Part shown: positions 16,367 through 25,945 of the stretch, piece by piece
Position numbering within the stretch: position 1 is the first letter of the stretch
Layout: each line of letters begins with the position of its first letter
DNA from: Sulfurovum sp. TSL1
GTDB taxonomy: Bacteria > Campylobacterota > Campylobacteria > Campylobacterales > Sulfurovaceae
Assembly (NCBI RefSeq): GCF_019972135.1
Contig: NZ_BPFI01000002.1
Span: 186,001-250,000 of the forward strand
Length of the DNA: 64,000 nucleotides
Direction of reading: 5' to 3'
Notes under the pieces: generated by a model
The model's database searches: none
What the model was told of the DNA's origin: nothing
What the model saw: only the letters and a program-made list of their open reading frames with translations
Program-made: the position numbers and the translations under genes

Positions 16367-17224
16367 TTACTTTTTAAAGACATTCCCCAACATACCTTTA
16401 ATCGCACCTTGCAGATCGGCAGGGTAAATCACAAATTTTGAATTGTCACTTTTACTGATCTGTTCTAAAGAACTGATATATCTGTCACCCAGCAAGAACA
16501 TGGCAGGAAGTTCCTGATCCTTTATGTTTTCGCTTATCATACGGATAGCTTCTGCTGAAGCATTTGCCAGTGCAACCTGCGCTTGTGCTTCTCTTTTAGC
16601 CGCTTCTAGTTTACCGTCTGCTTCTAAGATGGCAGCATTTTTGTTACCTTCAGCGGTGGTCTCTATGGCACGTCTTTCTCTCTCTGCTGCTGCCTGTCTC
16701 TCCATGGAGGCCTGCATAGAAGCACTGGGATTAATGTCTTGTATCTCAACAGATTTGACTGTGACACCCCAGTCGGCAACATCATCAATAATGGAGTCTT
16801 TGAGTTTAGCTTTAATGTGTTCACGGTTTGAGAGTGCATCATCAAGGCTCATCTCTCCAAGTATAGAACGTAAGGTGGTCATGACAAGCTGCTGTATGGC
16901 AACCCTAAAATCCTCTATACCGTAAATGGCATCTCTAGGATTGGTCACACGAGCAAATGTGACAGCATTGGTGTGGATGACTGCATTGTCTTTGGTGATG
17001 ACCTCTTGTTCAGGAATGTCCAAAATAAGGTCCCTCGTAGAGACACGCTCTCTTACGGATTCAAGATAAGGGATAATAATGTTGAGACCCGGGGTAAGTG
17101 TTCGCGTAAATTTACCTAGTCTCTCTACTACCCACTCTTCTCCCTGAGGAACGATATTGATCCCTTTGTAGAGCGTAACGATCACCGCAATGACGAGTAT
17201 AATAACGATATTTAACATTTCCAT
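16367..17224 (-). CDS. qmcA: SPFH/stomatin-family membrane protein (QmcA-like)
   Basis: This 285-residue slipin has one N-terminal membrane helix (NIVIILVIAVIVTLYKGINIV) and a SPFH/band-7 domain (GEEWVVERLGKFTRTLTPGLNIIIP; DNAVIHTNAVTFARV; DDVADWGVTVKSVEIQDI). An Ala/Glu-rich coiled coil (RQAAAERERRAIETTAEGNK) follows. Such proteins form large oligomeric membrane rings that organise membrane proteases or lipid domains. It is 14 bp downstream of an NfeD-like gene; the pair matches E. coli qmcA-ybbJ. Confidence 0.92.
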   Translation of the reverse strand: MEMLNIVIILVIAVIVTLYKGINIVPQGEEWVVERLGKFTRTLTPGLNIIIPYLESVRERVSTRDLILDIPEQEVITKDNAVIHTNAVTFARVTNPRDAIYGIEDFRVAIQQLVMTTLRSILGEMSLDDALSNREHIKAKLKDSIIDDVADWGVTVKSVEIQDINPSASMQASMERQAAAERERRAIETTAEGNKNAAILEADGKLEAAKREAQAQVALANASAEAIRMISENIKDQELPAMFLLGDRYISSLEQISKSDNSKFVIYPADLQGAIKGMLGNVFKK

Positions 17225-17238
17225 TCTTTTTCCTTGAG

Positions 17239-17700
17239 TTAGTTTGTAGTGATAGGCTCAACTTCTATGAGCTGTCCACTGATCTGTACGATCTTCACAC
17301 GTGTACCTTGGTCTATATCTACTTTAGAGATCGCATGCCAGGAAGTGTTTCCCAGCACAGGTGTGTCAAAAGTGACTTTTCCTCTGCTGTGTGGTTGTAT
17401 ATCTTCCATCACCACACCCAAGGTATCGAGTCTGTAGTTCGACTGTCCGCTCTCCGTCACAGGCTCTTCTCTGAACCACTTGAACCATACAGCAATGACA
17501 ACTATGGAGAGTATCATCCAAATGGTGAGTTCCATGGTAAAAGAGGTGTCTAAAAACGTGTCCAGTATACCTACGATAATGGCAGCAATTCCCAGTCCAA
17601 GGACAAAAAATGTCCCCATACTCATATCCCAAATAAGCAGTGCCACACCAAAAACGATCCAATGCCACCACAAAACAGTTTCGTTGAGAAATTCGATCAA
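17239..17700 (-). CDS. NfeD-like membrane protein, slipin partner (YbbJ-like)
   Basis: This 153-residue protein has N-terminal membrane helices (WHWIVFGVALLIWDMSMGTFFVLGLGIAAIIVG; LTIWMILSIVVIAVWFKWF) and a C-terminal OB-fold-like region (LDTLGVVMEDIQPHSRGKV...GQLIEVEPI) typical of short NfeD proteins. NfeD proteins pair with stomatin/slipin proteins, and the slipin gene lies directly downstream on the same strand. Confidence 0.88.
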   Translation of the reverse strand: MIEFLNETVLWWHWIVFGVALLIWDMSMGTFFVLGLGIAAIIVGILDTFLDTSFTMELTIWMILSIVVIAVWFKWFREEPVTESGQSNYRLDTLGVVMEDIQPHSRGKVTFDTPVLGNTSWHAISKVDIDQGTRVKIVQISGQLIEVEPITTN

Positions 17701-17783
17701 ATTTACTCCTTTCCAATATAAAGATTTATTATAGCATAAAAGACAAATGTGGTTAAAATTTTTGATAATAAGTATTATTTGGG

Positions 17784-17789
17784 TATAAT
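17784..17789 (+). promoter_or_regulatory. -10 box of ilvC
   Basis: TATAAT in the context GGGTATAATCGCG lies 38 bp before the ilvC ATG, preceded by AT-rich sequence with no clear -35. An AAGGA ribosome-binding site (about 17816) follows. Confidence 0.55.
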
Positions 17790-17827
17790 CGCGAAAATTT
17801 TCGTACTTCGTACATCAAGGATAATAA

Positions 17828-18853
<1,026 letters not shown>

Positions 18854-18864
18854 TCTTTTTGGTT

Positions 18865-18962
18865 ATTTGCACTCATCTTATGTTGATGAGTGCAGTCAGC
18901 TACTTGCACGTAGCCTCCTTTACTCAAGCAACATAATCTAAGCACAAATAATCAAAAATCTT
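18865..18962 (+). repeat. Double-hairpin 3'-UTR repeat, copy B
   Basis: This ~98-nt segment lies 11 nt after the ilvC stop and is homologous to copy A at 7551-7646. Hairpin 1 is TGCACTCATC/GATGAGTGCA, perfect where copy A has a G-T wobble, with a different 7-nt loop. Hairpin 2 is GCTAC/GTAGC with a different loop. The spacer GATGAGTGCAGTCAGCTAC and the tail TTTACTCAA are shared. The same strand and same position after a stop codon suggest a 3'-UTR role. Confidence 0.75.
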
Positions 18963-19038
18963 CAGTGAATTTTATTTCTTTACATATTCTTAATGCTACT
19001 TTGTTACAATAGCTGAAATTTAAAAACCAGTGGACCTC

Positions 19039-20136
19039 ATGGCAAATCAACCCAAAAGAACAACTACGAAATCTTCTCCCAGAAAAAAACCGGCACAAAA
19101 GAGCAGAGGTAGAAAGCCTGCAAAGGGCTCTACTTTCAAAAAAAGTCTTTTGATCGTTCTAGGTGTTTTTTTGATGATAGCTATGGTTGTTTTTGGATAT
19201 TTTCTGGGTCGGCAGGATAGGATACATGCTCAAAGGCCAAAAACACAGACCTTTAAGCAAGATACCAAAGAGAGTACAAAGAAACTTTTAGAGGGTCTCT
19301 CAAAGATCAAAACAGAGACACCACGTGAAAAACAGGAAGTGGCTGTTCAAAAGACACCAAAGGAAGAAAAAAAGACTTCTACCAGACCTTTATTCCCAAA
19401 AGAAGTGAACCATGAGAAGGTCGTTACAAAAGCAGAGGTCCCAAAGGCTAAGATCACACATCACAAGATAGCTTCAGATAGTATGCAAAAACCAAAACTC
19501 GTGATCATTATAGATGATGTCTCTACAAGCAGTCAGCTCAAGGATATACAAGCAACAGGTATCAAGATCACCCCATCCATATTTCCCCCGTCGCAGCGTT
19601 CCGGGGCTTCACACAGATTGGCAAGAGGCTTAGAACATTATATGATCCACCTCCCGATGGAGTCTGGCACTGCACAATTTAACCGACAGGCCAAAACACT
19701 TATGACGAATTTTGATCAAGAAGAGATTGAAGCCAGAGTGAAAGAGCTTCGCATACTTTTCCCTACAGCACGTTATATCAATAACCATACAGGTTCTGTA
19801 TTTACAGACAACTATGTTGAGATGCGGACACTCTATAGGGCACTTCGTAAAGAAGGATTTGTCTTTGTGGATAGTCGAACGATCGCTTCGACCAAAGTCC
19901 CCATGATAGCCGAAGAGTTTGGTGATACCTATGTGGCAAGAGATACCTTTATAGACAATGAACAGACTGTCCCTTATATTCATAGACAGCTTCAAAAGGC
20001 AGTGAAGAAGGCCAAGAAAAGAGGGTATGCCATCGCTATAGGGCATCCGCATCCAATGACCATGAAAGCGCTCTCAAGTGCAGCAGCCATTTTGAACGAG
20101 GTAGAACTGGTCTATTTGGATGAGCTTTACCAATAA
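19039..20136 (+). CDS. Divergent polysaccharide deacetylase family protein (DUF610/YibQ-like)
   Basis: This ~365-residue protein has a basic N-terminus, one membrane helix (SLLIVLGVFLMIAMVVFGYFLG), a Lys/Glu/Thr-rich linker, and a C-terminal deacetylase-like domain from ~155: KLVIIIDDVSTSSQL, YMIHLPMES, NNHTGSVFTDN, FVDSRTIA and AIGHPHPMT. The domain would act in the periplasm on the cell wall or glycans; the true substrate is unknown. The frame extends to GTG 19030, but ATG 19039 is more likely. It sits between ilvC and dprA, as in C. jejuni. Confidence 0.83.
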   Translation: MANQPKRTTTKSSPRKKPAQKSRGRKPAKGSTFKKSLLIVLGVFLMIAMVVFGYFLGRQDRIHAQRPKTQTFKQDTKESTKKLLEGLSKIKTETPREKQEVAVQKTPKEEKKTSTRPLFPKEVNHEKVVTKAEVPKAKITHHKIASDSMQKPKLVIIIDDVSTSSQLKDIQATGIKITPSIFPPSQRSGASHRLARGLEHYMIHLPMESGTAQFNRQAKTLMTNFDQEEIEARVKELRILFPTARYINNHTGSVFTDNYVEMRTLYRALRKEGFVFVDSRTIASTKVPMIAEEFGDTYVARDTFIDNEQTVPYIHRQLQKAVKKAKKRGYAIAIGHPHPMTMKALSSAAAILNEVELVYLDELYQ

Positions 20137-20273
20137 TATGCACCCCAATGGCATTTCTCCTTTTGGTCAGGGCACAAGATGAATTGCCATACTCTTTTCA
20201 AAAGTATGACAATATGCAATATTTTTAAGGTTGACTATACCTCTATGATATCATGGGTGTAAAAAGGCAATGT

Positions 20274-21050
20274 ATGAGTCAAATACTCACCCAATATATA
20301 CCTGCTTTAGAGGGAATGAAGAAGTATCCATCCACACTTTTTTATAAGGGGCATTTGGATCTGCTGCAGCGACCTAAGGTCTCTATAGTGGGAACAAGAC
20401 GCCCTTCAAACTACACACGTCACTCTACCTACATGCTTGCCAATGCTTTAGCCAAACGAGGGGTATGCGTGGTCAGTGGTGCAGCCATGGGAGTCGATAC
20501 GATCGCACACACCGGAGCAGGAGAAGAGAATACCATAGCAGTGGTAGCCAACGGATTGGATATACGTTATCCTGCGGTCAATCAAGATCTTATATCCGGT
20601 ATAGAGGATAAGGGACTAATGCTTAGCCAGTTCAATGATGGTTTCAGAGCTACAGGATGGAGTTTTGTGGTACGAAATGAGCTTGTCGTTGCACTCGGGG
20701 ATATCCTTGTCGTTACAGAAGCGGATCTCAACAGTGGTTCCATGCGTTCGGTTGAGTATGCGTTAAAGATGGGTAAAGAGATCTTTGTACTTCCCCAAAG
20801 GCTCAACGAAAGTTTGGGCACGAATCAGTTGTTGCACACGATGAAAGCCACAGCGATACATGATATAGAGGTATTTGCCTCTACGTTTGGGCAGATCGCG
20901 GATGATGGGCTGGAAAAAGATGATTTTTTTTATTTTTGCCAAAAATCACCTACGTTTGATGAGAGTCTTAAAAAGTTTGGTGACAGGGTGTATGAAGCAG
21001 AGCTTGCGGGGATCATTACGATACAAAATGGAATTGTAAGATTGTCTTAG
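20274..21050 (+). CDS. dprA: DNA processing protein DprA
   Basis: This ~258-residue protein loads RecA onto incoming single-stranded DNA in natural transformation. The Rossmann-like core is clear: VSIVGTRRPSNYTR, CVVSGAAMGVDTIAH, NTIAVVANGLDIRYP, and SGSMRSVEYALKMGKEIFVLP. It lacks the N-terminal SAM domain, as is usual for short epsilon-type DprA. The frame continues 7 codons upstream, but the second ATG (20274) has AAAGG near it. With ruvX nearby this is a DNA-uptake and recombination cluster. Confidence 0.94.
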   Translation: MSQILTQYIPALEGMKKYPSTLFYKGHLDLLQRPKVSIVGTRRPSNYTRHSTYMLANALAKRGVCVVSGAAMGVDTIAHTGAGEENTIAVVANGLDIRYPAVNQDLISGIEDKGLMLSQFNDGFRATGWSFVVRNELVVALGDILVVTEADLNSGSMRSVEYALKMGKEIFVLPQRLNESLGTNQLLHTMKATAIHDIEVFASTFGQIADDGLEKDDFFYFCQKSPTFDESLKKFGDRVYEAELAGIITIQNGIVRLS

Positions 21051-21059
21051 TGAAACATT

Positions 21060-21081
21060 TCTCCCTGCTGCAAGAGGGAGA
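21060..21081. terminator. Bidirectional hairpin between dprA and the TlpA-like gene
   Basis: TCTCCCT (21060-21066) pairs with AGGGAGA (21075-21081) in the 35-bp gap between two convergent genes. There is no long T-run on either side, so it may be a weak bidirectional terminator. Confidence 0.5.
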
Positions 21082-21085
21082 TAGA

Positions 21086-21619
21086 CTATTTGGCTGTTTT
21101 GGAGAGTTGTGAAATGAGTTCTTCCAGTGAAGCTTCGGGGAGCATACCTGCCTGTACAAACTGTACATCTCCCTTTGTGTCCATAGCGACCAAGAAAGGG
21201 ATACTTCCCCTCCATTGTGCTCTCTGCTGAATATAGTTTACCAATTCAGGTGCTTTCTCTTCGGAGGCTACAATGTAGTTCATCCCCTTCTCTTCTGCAA
21301 ATTTTTTGACCTCTTCATGGGTATAGCCCTGCACCTCAATAGAGACAATGGCTAAGGTCTCTTTATATTTTTCTTGAAGTTTGATCAAATGTGGAATGGA
21401 AGCGAGACAAGGAGGACATTTGTGTCCGAAAAATTCTAGAAAGATGACTTTCCCTTCAAGGCCTTTAATGTTGAGCCCCTGTTCCGTACCTGATACATCA
21501 TAGGTTTTCCCCGTGATATCGGTCATGGTCATTTCTGCTAAATATCTTTTATCTTCAGCAGCGTGGGTATAGGTTACGAGTGAGAAGAGTAGAAGAGATA
21601 TCGAGAATAATTTTTTCAT
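21086..21619 (-). CDS. Periplasmic thioredoxin-like protein (TlpA/ResA family)
   Basis: This ~177-residue protein has a signal peptide (MKKLFSISLLLFSLVTYTHA) and a thioredoxin fold with CPPC active site in FFGHKCPPCLASIP near residue 70, and the cis-Pro loop GSIPFLVAMD. It likely reduces or oxidises periplasmic disulfides, for instance in cytochrome c maturation. The start is ATG 21619 because AAGGTG lies 6 nt before it; the frame extends 3 codons to GTG. A TATAAT box is at 21649-21654 on the minus strand. Confidence 0.87.
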   Translation of the reverse strand: MKKLFSISLLLFSLVTYTHAAEDKRYLAEMTMTDITGKTYDVSGTEQGLNIKGLEGKVIFLEFFGHKCPPCLASIPHLIKLQEKYKETLAIVSIEVQGYTHEEVKKFAEEKGMNYIVASEEKAPELVNYIQQRAQWRGSIPFLVAMDTKGDVQFVQAGMLPEASLEELISQLSKTAK

Positions 21620-21648
21620 AAAATGCACCTTTATAGATAATTTTACAG

Positions 21649-21654
21649 ATTATA
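21649..21654 (-). promoter_or_regulatory. -10 box of the TlpA-like gene
   Basis: On the minus strand TATAAT occurs in GTGTATAATCTG, 30 bp upstream of the ATG, with T-rich sequence before it. Confidence 0.5.
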
Positions 21655-21711
21655 CACTATGAAGATGTAAAAATCGTGTAATTGGTTCAAATTATGTAAA
21701 AGATTTTTTCA

Positions 21712-21811
21712 AAGAGCATCATAGTTGTATGTAAAAGGGGAGGGAAAAATGATTTAAAAAATAGACCTAAAAAATATTAGGGAGAGAGGTCTATCTTTTT
21801 ATGATGCTCTT
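21712..21811 (-). ncRNA. Candidate small RNA, tandem copy 1
   Basis: A long hairpin is closed by a perfect 12-bp stem, AAGAGCATCATA (21712-21723) with TATGATGCTCTT (21800-21811). Inside, ATAGACCT (21761-21768) pairs with AGGTCTAT (21787-21794). On the minus strand this inner hairpin is followed by six Ts, and a TATAAT box (21824-21829) lies 7 nt before the closing stem. The minus-strand RNA would show an unpaired CCCTCCCC-TTTTACA motif, also present in copy 2. The orientation is inferred; on the plus strand the loop would be G-rich. No protein fits here. Confidence 0.55.
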
Positions 21812-21906
21812 GTAAAAGTATTATAGTGATATAAGGTTAACTGAACACTAATAGAAGATCATATTATAGATATAGGGGGAGGTGAAAATGGATCAGGTAT
21901 TTTTCA

Positions 21907-22012
21907 AAGAGCATCTTTGGGACAGAGGAGAAAATGTTTTTAAAAGGAGTCCTAAAATACTTTGTAAAAGGGAGGGGGGAAGATTTTAGGTTTTCTGTCC
22001 CTCGATGCTCTT
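21907..22012 (-). ncRNA. Candidate small RNA, tandem copy 2
   Basis: The same architecture as copy 1 about 200 bp away: closing stem AAGAGCATC (21907-21915) with GATGCTCTT (22004-22012). Inner stems are GGGACAG/CTGTCCC (21919-21925, 21995-22001) and CCTAAAAT/ATTTTAGG (21951-21958, 21983-21990). Inner stem sequences differ from copy 1 yet still pair. On the minus strand the apical loop carries CCCCCCTCCC followed by TTTTACA. TTAACC and a -10-like TACACT lie at the same distances before the stem as in copy 1, which argues for minus-strand transcription. Confidence 0.55.
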
Positions 22013-22068
22013 GTAAGTGTAGTGTAATACATGAAGGTTAACCGTATGCAAATAAAGAGTAGTTACAC

Positions 22069-22074
22069 TATAAT
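22069..22074 (+). promoter_or_regulatory. -10 box of the GH3 (NagZ-like) gene
   Basis: TATAAT in CACTATAATAGTG lies 25 bp before the ATG at 22100; AAAGGA follows as the ribosome-binding site. Confidence 0.5.
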
Positions 22075-22099
22075 AGTGCAGTGAGAGAAAGGATATTTG

Positions 22100-23188
22100 A
22101 TGATAAAAAAAGTTTTATTGCTGTGTCTGTTTTTAGGTACGTATACATGGGCACAAGGGTTGGCACTTGAAAAGAGAATAGGCCAAATGCTTATGGTCGG
22201 TTTTCATGGCACGCATGCATCCAAAGAGAGTCAGATATGTAAAGATATAGAAACCTATAACCTTGGAGCGGTGATTCTATTTGACTATAACCCGGTGGAT
22301 AAAACGAAACCGAAGAATATTGCCAGCAAAGAACAATTGGCCAGGCTGACCCAAGACCTGCAGGCATGCAGCAGTGACGGAAAATTACTGATCGCTGTAG
22401 ATCAAGAGGGCGGAAAGGTGCAACGACTTAAACGCAGGTACGGCTTTTACGGTCAATTCCCCAAAGCTTCTGATGTGACCAAAATGGATCAAAACAGCAT
22501 CAAAGAGACCTATACAAAAATGAGTGAGGAACTCAGCAGTGTGGGGATCAATTACGATCTTGCCCCTGTGGTAGATCTGGATATCAATAGAAAGAACCAT
22601 GTTATTCATGGCTTAGGACGTTCCTTTGGCAAAGATCCTGAAGTGGTAGCAGCGTATGCTTCTGCATTCATCGATGCCATGCACAGTCACGGTGTACTTA
22701 CCTCCATCAAGCATTTTCCCGGACACGGCTCGTCGGTTGGTGATACCCACAAAGGTTTTGTGGATGTGACGAACCTTTGGCAGGAAGTCGAACTGGAACC
22801 TTACAGACTTTTGAAAGAGAAAGCCGATACCGTTATGGTGGCCCATGTTTTTAACCAAAAGATAGATGCCACATACCCTGCAAGTCTCTCTTATAAGACG
22901 ATCACCAAGCTGTTGCGCTGGAAACTGGGCTATCATGGTGTGGTGATCACGGATGACCTTCAAATGGGTGCGATCAGTCAAAAGTATGGGTTAAAAAATA
23001 CACTCAGACTGGCGATCAATGCAGGAGATGACATCTTACTGATAGGGAACCAGCTTGATCCTAAAAAAACGGTCACTACACAGACACTGGTCGAGACCAT
23101 TAGCTCACTGGTTCAAAGCGGAGAGGTCACAGAGGAGCATATCAACAGAGCATATAAGAGAATTCAGGGATTAAAGAAGAGACTCTAG
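22100..23188 (+). CDS. Exported glycoside hydrolase family 3, beta-N-acetylhexosaminidase-like
   Basis: This ~362-residue protein has a signal peptide (MIKKVLLLCLFLGTYTWAQG) and GH3 motifs: KRIGQMLMVGFHG, AVDQEGGKVQRL, KHFPGHGSSVGDTH (the His-Asp acid/base loop of NagZ-type enzymes), and VVITDDLQMGAI with the nucleophile Asp. It probably releases GlcNAc from peptidoglycan fragments. Classical NagZ is cytoplasmic, so the signal peptide points to a periplasmic or exported version. A TTG codon precedes the chosen ATG. Confidence 0.9.
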   Translation: MIKKVLLLCLFLGTYTWAQGLALEKRIGQMLMVGFHGTHASKESQICKDIETYNLGAVILFDYNPVDKTKPKNIASKEQLARLTQDLQACSSDGKLLIAVDQEGGKVQRLKRRYGFYGQFPKASDVTKMDQNSIKETYTKMSEELSSVGINYDLAPVVDLDINRKNHVIHGLGRSFGKDPEVVAAYASAFIDAMHSHGVLTSIKHFPGHGSSVGDTHKGFVDVTNLWQEVELEPYRLLKEKADTVMVAHVFNQKIDATYPASLSYKTITKLLRWKLGYHGVVITDDLQMGAISQKYGLKNTLRLAINAGDDILLIGNQLDPKKTVTTQTLVETISSLVQSGEVTEEHINRAYKRIQGLKKRL

Positions 23189-23192
23189 TTTT

Positions 23193-23579
23193 TTACTTTC
23201 CAAGCCATCGTTCCAAGATGATCTTTGCAGCAATGGAATCAAGTTTCCCGTCTTTTTTGTGTCTGAACTGGCCCATGGTCAGTTCTTTGGCCTCAATACT
23301 TGAACTCTGTTCATCCTGATAGGCGACCTCTATATCTAGATCAAGCAGCGACACAAAATGTTTGATACGTCTTTCCATCTCTTCAGAGCTTTCAGCATCT
23401 TTAGGCAGACCTACGATGAGTTTTTCTATCTCCCACTCTTCTAAAAATGTCTTGAGGTCCCTTGCTGCCTGATTACGGTTTTTTCGCAAAATGGCATTTT
23501 GAGGTATGACGATACTCCCATCGAGGCAGATCGCCACACCTATACGTTTCAGTCCTACATCTATACTGGCTAATTTCAT
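23193..23579 (-). CDS. ruvX: RuvX/YqgF-type putative Holliday junction resolvase
   Basis: This 128-residue RNase H-fold protein starts MKLASIDVGLKRIGVAICLDG (first Asp motif), has the middle stretch EKLIVGLPKDAESSEEM, and ends near KKDGKLDSIAAKIILERWL, which supplies the last acidic residue. The family processes pre-16S rRNA and/or resolves junctions. It is convergent with the GH3 gene with a 4-bp gap. Confidence 0.92.
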   Translation of the reverse strand: MKLASIDVGLKRIGVAICLDGSIVIPQNAILRKNRNQAARDLKTFLEEWEIEKLIVGLPKDAESSEEMERRIKHFVSLLDLDIEVAYQDEQSSSIEAKELTMGQFRHKKDGKLDSIAAKIILERWLGK

Positions 23580-23785
23580 AGTGAAATTGTACCCAAACTT
23601 TTATCATCTTCTCTCATAGGCGGTTGTATCTATGATGTATCATAATTGTACTCTCTTGTTCGGGTTTGTCAGAATATAAAATATTATACTTCTAAATAAG
23701 TAAAAAAATAAAATCCTTCGATAAAATTGTAGTAGGGAAATGTCAGCATGGAGAGTATTAAATTATCAAAATAAGGTAATATCGT

Positions 23786-25933
23786 ATGTATTTGAACAAA
23801 ATAAGTATGGCCATTGTAGGCTTAAGCAGTATGGGGTATGCACAGACAGACCAAGGTGCAGGATCGGAAACTTTCTGGCTATGGATCGCTCTCTTCGCTT
23901 TGGGAATAGTGGGCATAGCTATATTATTTGTTACATCTTATCAAACACAGAAGTTGAAAGAGTTTTACAAGTCCATGTTCGAGAAACAGTTGGAGATGGA
24001 AAGAAATCAAAATCTCCTGCTTGCCAATATGAGTGAAAATGTTCATAATATTGCGAAGCAGACACTTGAAGAAACGCAGCAACTCTCCAAAACATCCACA
24101 CATAAAGATACAGTTTTAGGAAACCCTGAAAGTAGACTTTTAGATGTGACACATGATCTTTTGGATTTTCTCAGGTTAAAATCAAAACAGGTTGAGATCG
24201 TCAATGAAGCGTTTAATATCAATAACGTATTGAATGAAGTGTCAGGATCTATATGCTCACAATTTTTGGGCAGCAAGGCCGAACTTATTTTTGATATACA
24301 TAAAAATGTTCCACGACACTTGGTGGGAGACTCTTTGCATTTGGGACAAACACTCAAAAGTATACTTGAATACCTGATGGGACAAGCGGATCTGGATGAA
24401 GTCAAATTAGAAGTTTCTATGTTTGATTCATTTGAAGAAGAAGTGGAACTTCAGTTCCACTTCTCTGATAAAGGAAAAGGGATTGATCCTAAAACATTGG
24501 AAAATCTGTTTGTACCGTATTATGATGTTGAAACGGGTAAATACGTAGGTTTAGGGCTTTTTGTCGCCAATGCATTGGTGGATATGATGAAGGGAAAACT
24601 CATAGTAGAGAGCGTAGAGGAAAAAGGAAGTACCTTTACACTGACCCTGCCTTTTGACATAGTGAACAAATCGGATCAGAGAAGATACCGCCTGCCTGAG
24701 AAAACATTGATAGAGAAAAAGGTATTTATTGTTGACAGTAATTATAATTCAGCGCTGGCTGTCAAAAGAATGTTCACCTATTTCAGACATGAGGTGACGG
24801 TGCTTTCTAAAAAAGAATTCATGAAAACTATGCCTAACCTTACCTCTTATGATATCGTTATTTTGGAAGAAAGTCTCTTCGATATCAGATTGATAGAGTA
24901 CCTCAATACTATCAAGATGGACAAAGAACTGAAAGTGATCGCGCTTCATTCACTGCTTGTGTCCAATCAAAATAAAGTTCTGGATGAGGTGATCGATGCA
25001 CATCTCTTTAAACCACTCAATCAAGAGCGTGTGTTTGAACTGATCGTCAATATGTATGATATTAAAGTACCTCTTGAGGAAGAAGAACAGAAAGATGAAA
25101 CGAAACAGGCACAAACCTTCAGAAAAGATATGATCGAGACAAAAGGTATCACGCAAAACTCTTTTAAAGCGTTTTCCGGAAAAAATATTCTGCTGGTAGA
25201 AGACAACCTCATTAACCAGAAAGTACTGCTTAACCTGCTGCATCTTTCCGAAATGAATATCAGTGTGGCAAACAACGGACAAGAAGCCGTTGATATGGTG
25301 AAGCAGAGTGAGATCCCATTTGATCTGGTACTTATGGATATCAATATGCCGATCATGGATGGTTTTGCAGCGACACAAACGATACGTCTTGACAGTCAGT
25401 ATGATGCTATGCCTATCGTTGCCTTTACAGCATTGGTCCTTGAGAGTGAAATAGATAAGATGTTCAACTGCGGTATCAATGCGTTTTTATCAAAACCGCT
25501 CAATATAGGCAAGCTCTATACGGTATTCTCTACCTATCTTGGTGATGCGGAATCCGAGAAGAAAGACAGTGAGCCTAAAGAGACCCTTAGTTATCAGGGG
25601 ATCAATATTCATGAGGGTATCAGCCATGCCAATAACAGTGAAGCGCTCTATCGAGAAATATTGAAAGAGTTTACGACCGCCTATGGTACCAGTGATGAGA
25701 TCTTCACTAAATTGATAAAAGAACACCGATATGAACAGGTAAAGATGTTATGTGTAGATATGAGAGGATTGACAGGCGCTATCGGTGCAGAGGATATGCA
25801 TGATTTGATCAATGATATCCTGCATCAGATCCTCTATAAGAAGTATGAACTCCTTGCCAATTATGATGAGAAGTATAAATCCGGGATACAAACATTGAAT
25901 CGTTCTATCGAACAGTATATTACAGCAGCTTGA
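23786..25933 (+). CDS. Hybrid histidine-kinase-like protein with degenerate phospho-sites and one intact receiver
   Basis: This 715-residue protein has a membrane helix near 31-50 (FWLWIALFALGIVGIAILFV) and a coiled stretch. The H-box-like segment reads ANMSENVHNI, with Glu84 at the normal phospho-His position. The ATPase domain still has DKGKGI and GLGLFVAN. A first receiver-like domain (~315-425) lacks the phospho-Asp (IVILEES). The second receiver (~465-585) is intact: VEDN, LVLMDINMPIMDG, TAL, SKPL. The C-terminal HPt-like helix reads CVDMRGLTGAIGA, with Val where the phospho-His belongs. So only one classical phosphorylation site remains. It may act as a scaffold or phosphate sink. It is monocistronic; start ATG 23786 with AAGG upstream. 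Confidence 0.82.
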   Translation: MYLNKISMAIVGLSSMGYAQTDQGAGSETFWLWIALFALGIVGIAILFVTSYQTQKLKEFYKSMFEKQLEMERNQNLLLANMSENVHNIAKQTLEETQQLSKTSTHKDTVLGNPESRLLDVTHDLLDFLRLKSKQVEIVNEAFNINNVLNEVSGSICSQFLGSKAELIFDIHKNVPRHLVGDSLHLGQTLKSILEYLMGQADLDEVKLEVSMFDSFEEEVELQFHFSDKGKGIDPKTLENLFVPYYDVETGKYVGLGLFVANALVDMMKGKLIVESVEEKGSTFTLTLPFDIVNKSDQRRYRLPEKTLIEKKVFIVDSNYNSALAVKRMFTYFRHEVTVLSKKEFMKTMPNLTSYDIVILEESLFDIRLIEYLNTIKMDKELKVIALHSLLVSNQNKVLDEVIDAHLFKPLNQERVFELIVNMYDIKVPLEEEEQKDETKQAQTFRKDMIETKGITQNSFKAFSGKNILLVEDNLINQKVLLNLLHLSEMNISVANNGQEAVDMVKQSEIPFDLVLMDINMPIMDGFAATQTIRLDSQYDAMPIVAFTALVLESEIDKMFNCGINAFLSKPLNIGKLYTVFSTYLGDAESEKKDSEPKETLSYQGINIHEGISHANNSEALYREILKEFTTAYGTSDEIFTKLIKEHRYEQVKMLCVDMRGLTGAIGAEDMHDLINDILHQILYKKYELLANYDEKYKSGIQTLNRSIEQYITAA

Positions 25934-25945
25934 TCACTGTTGCAA

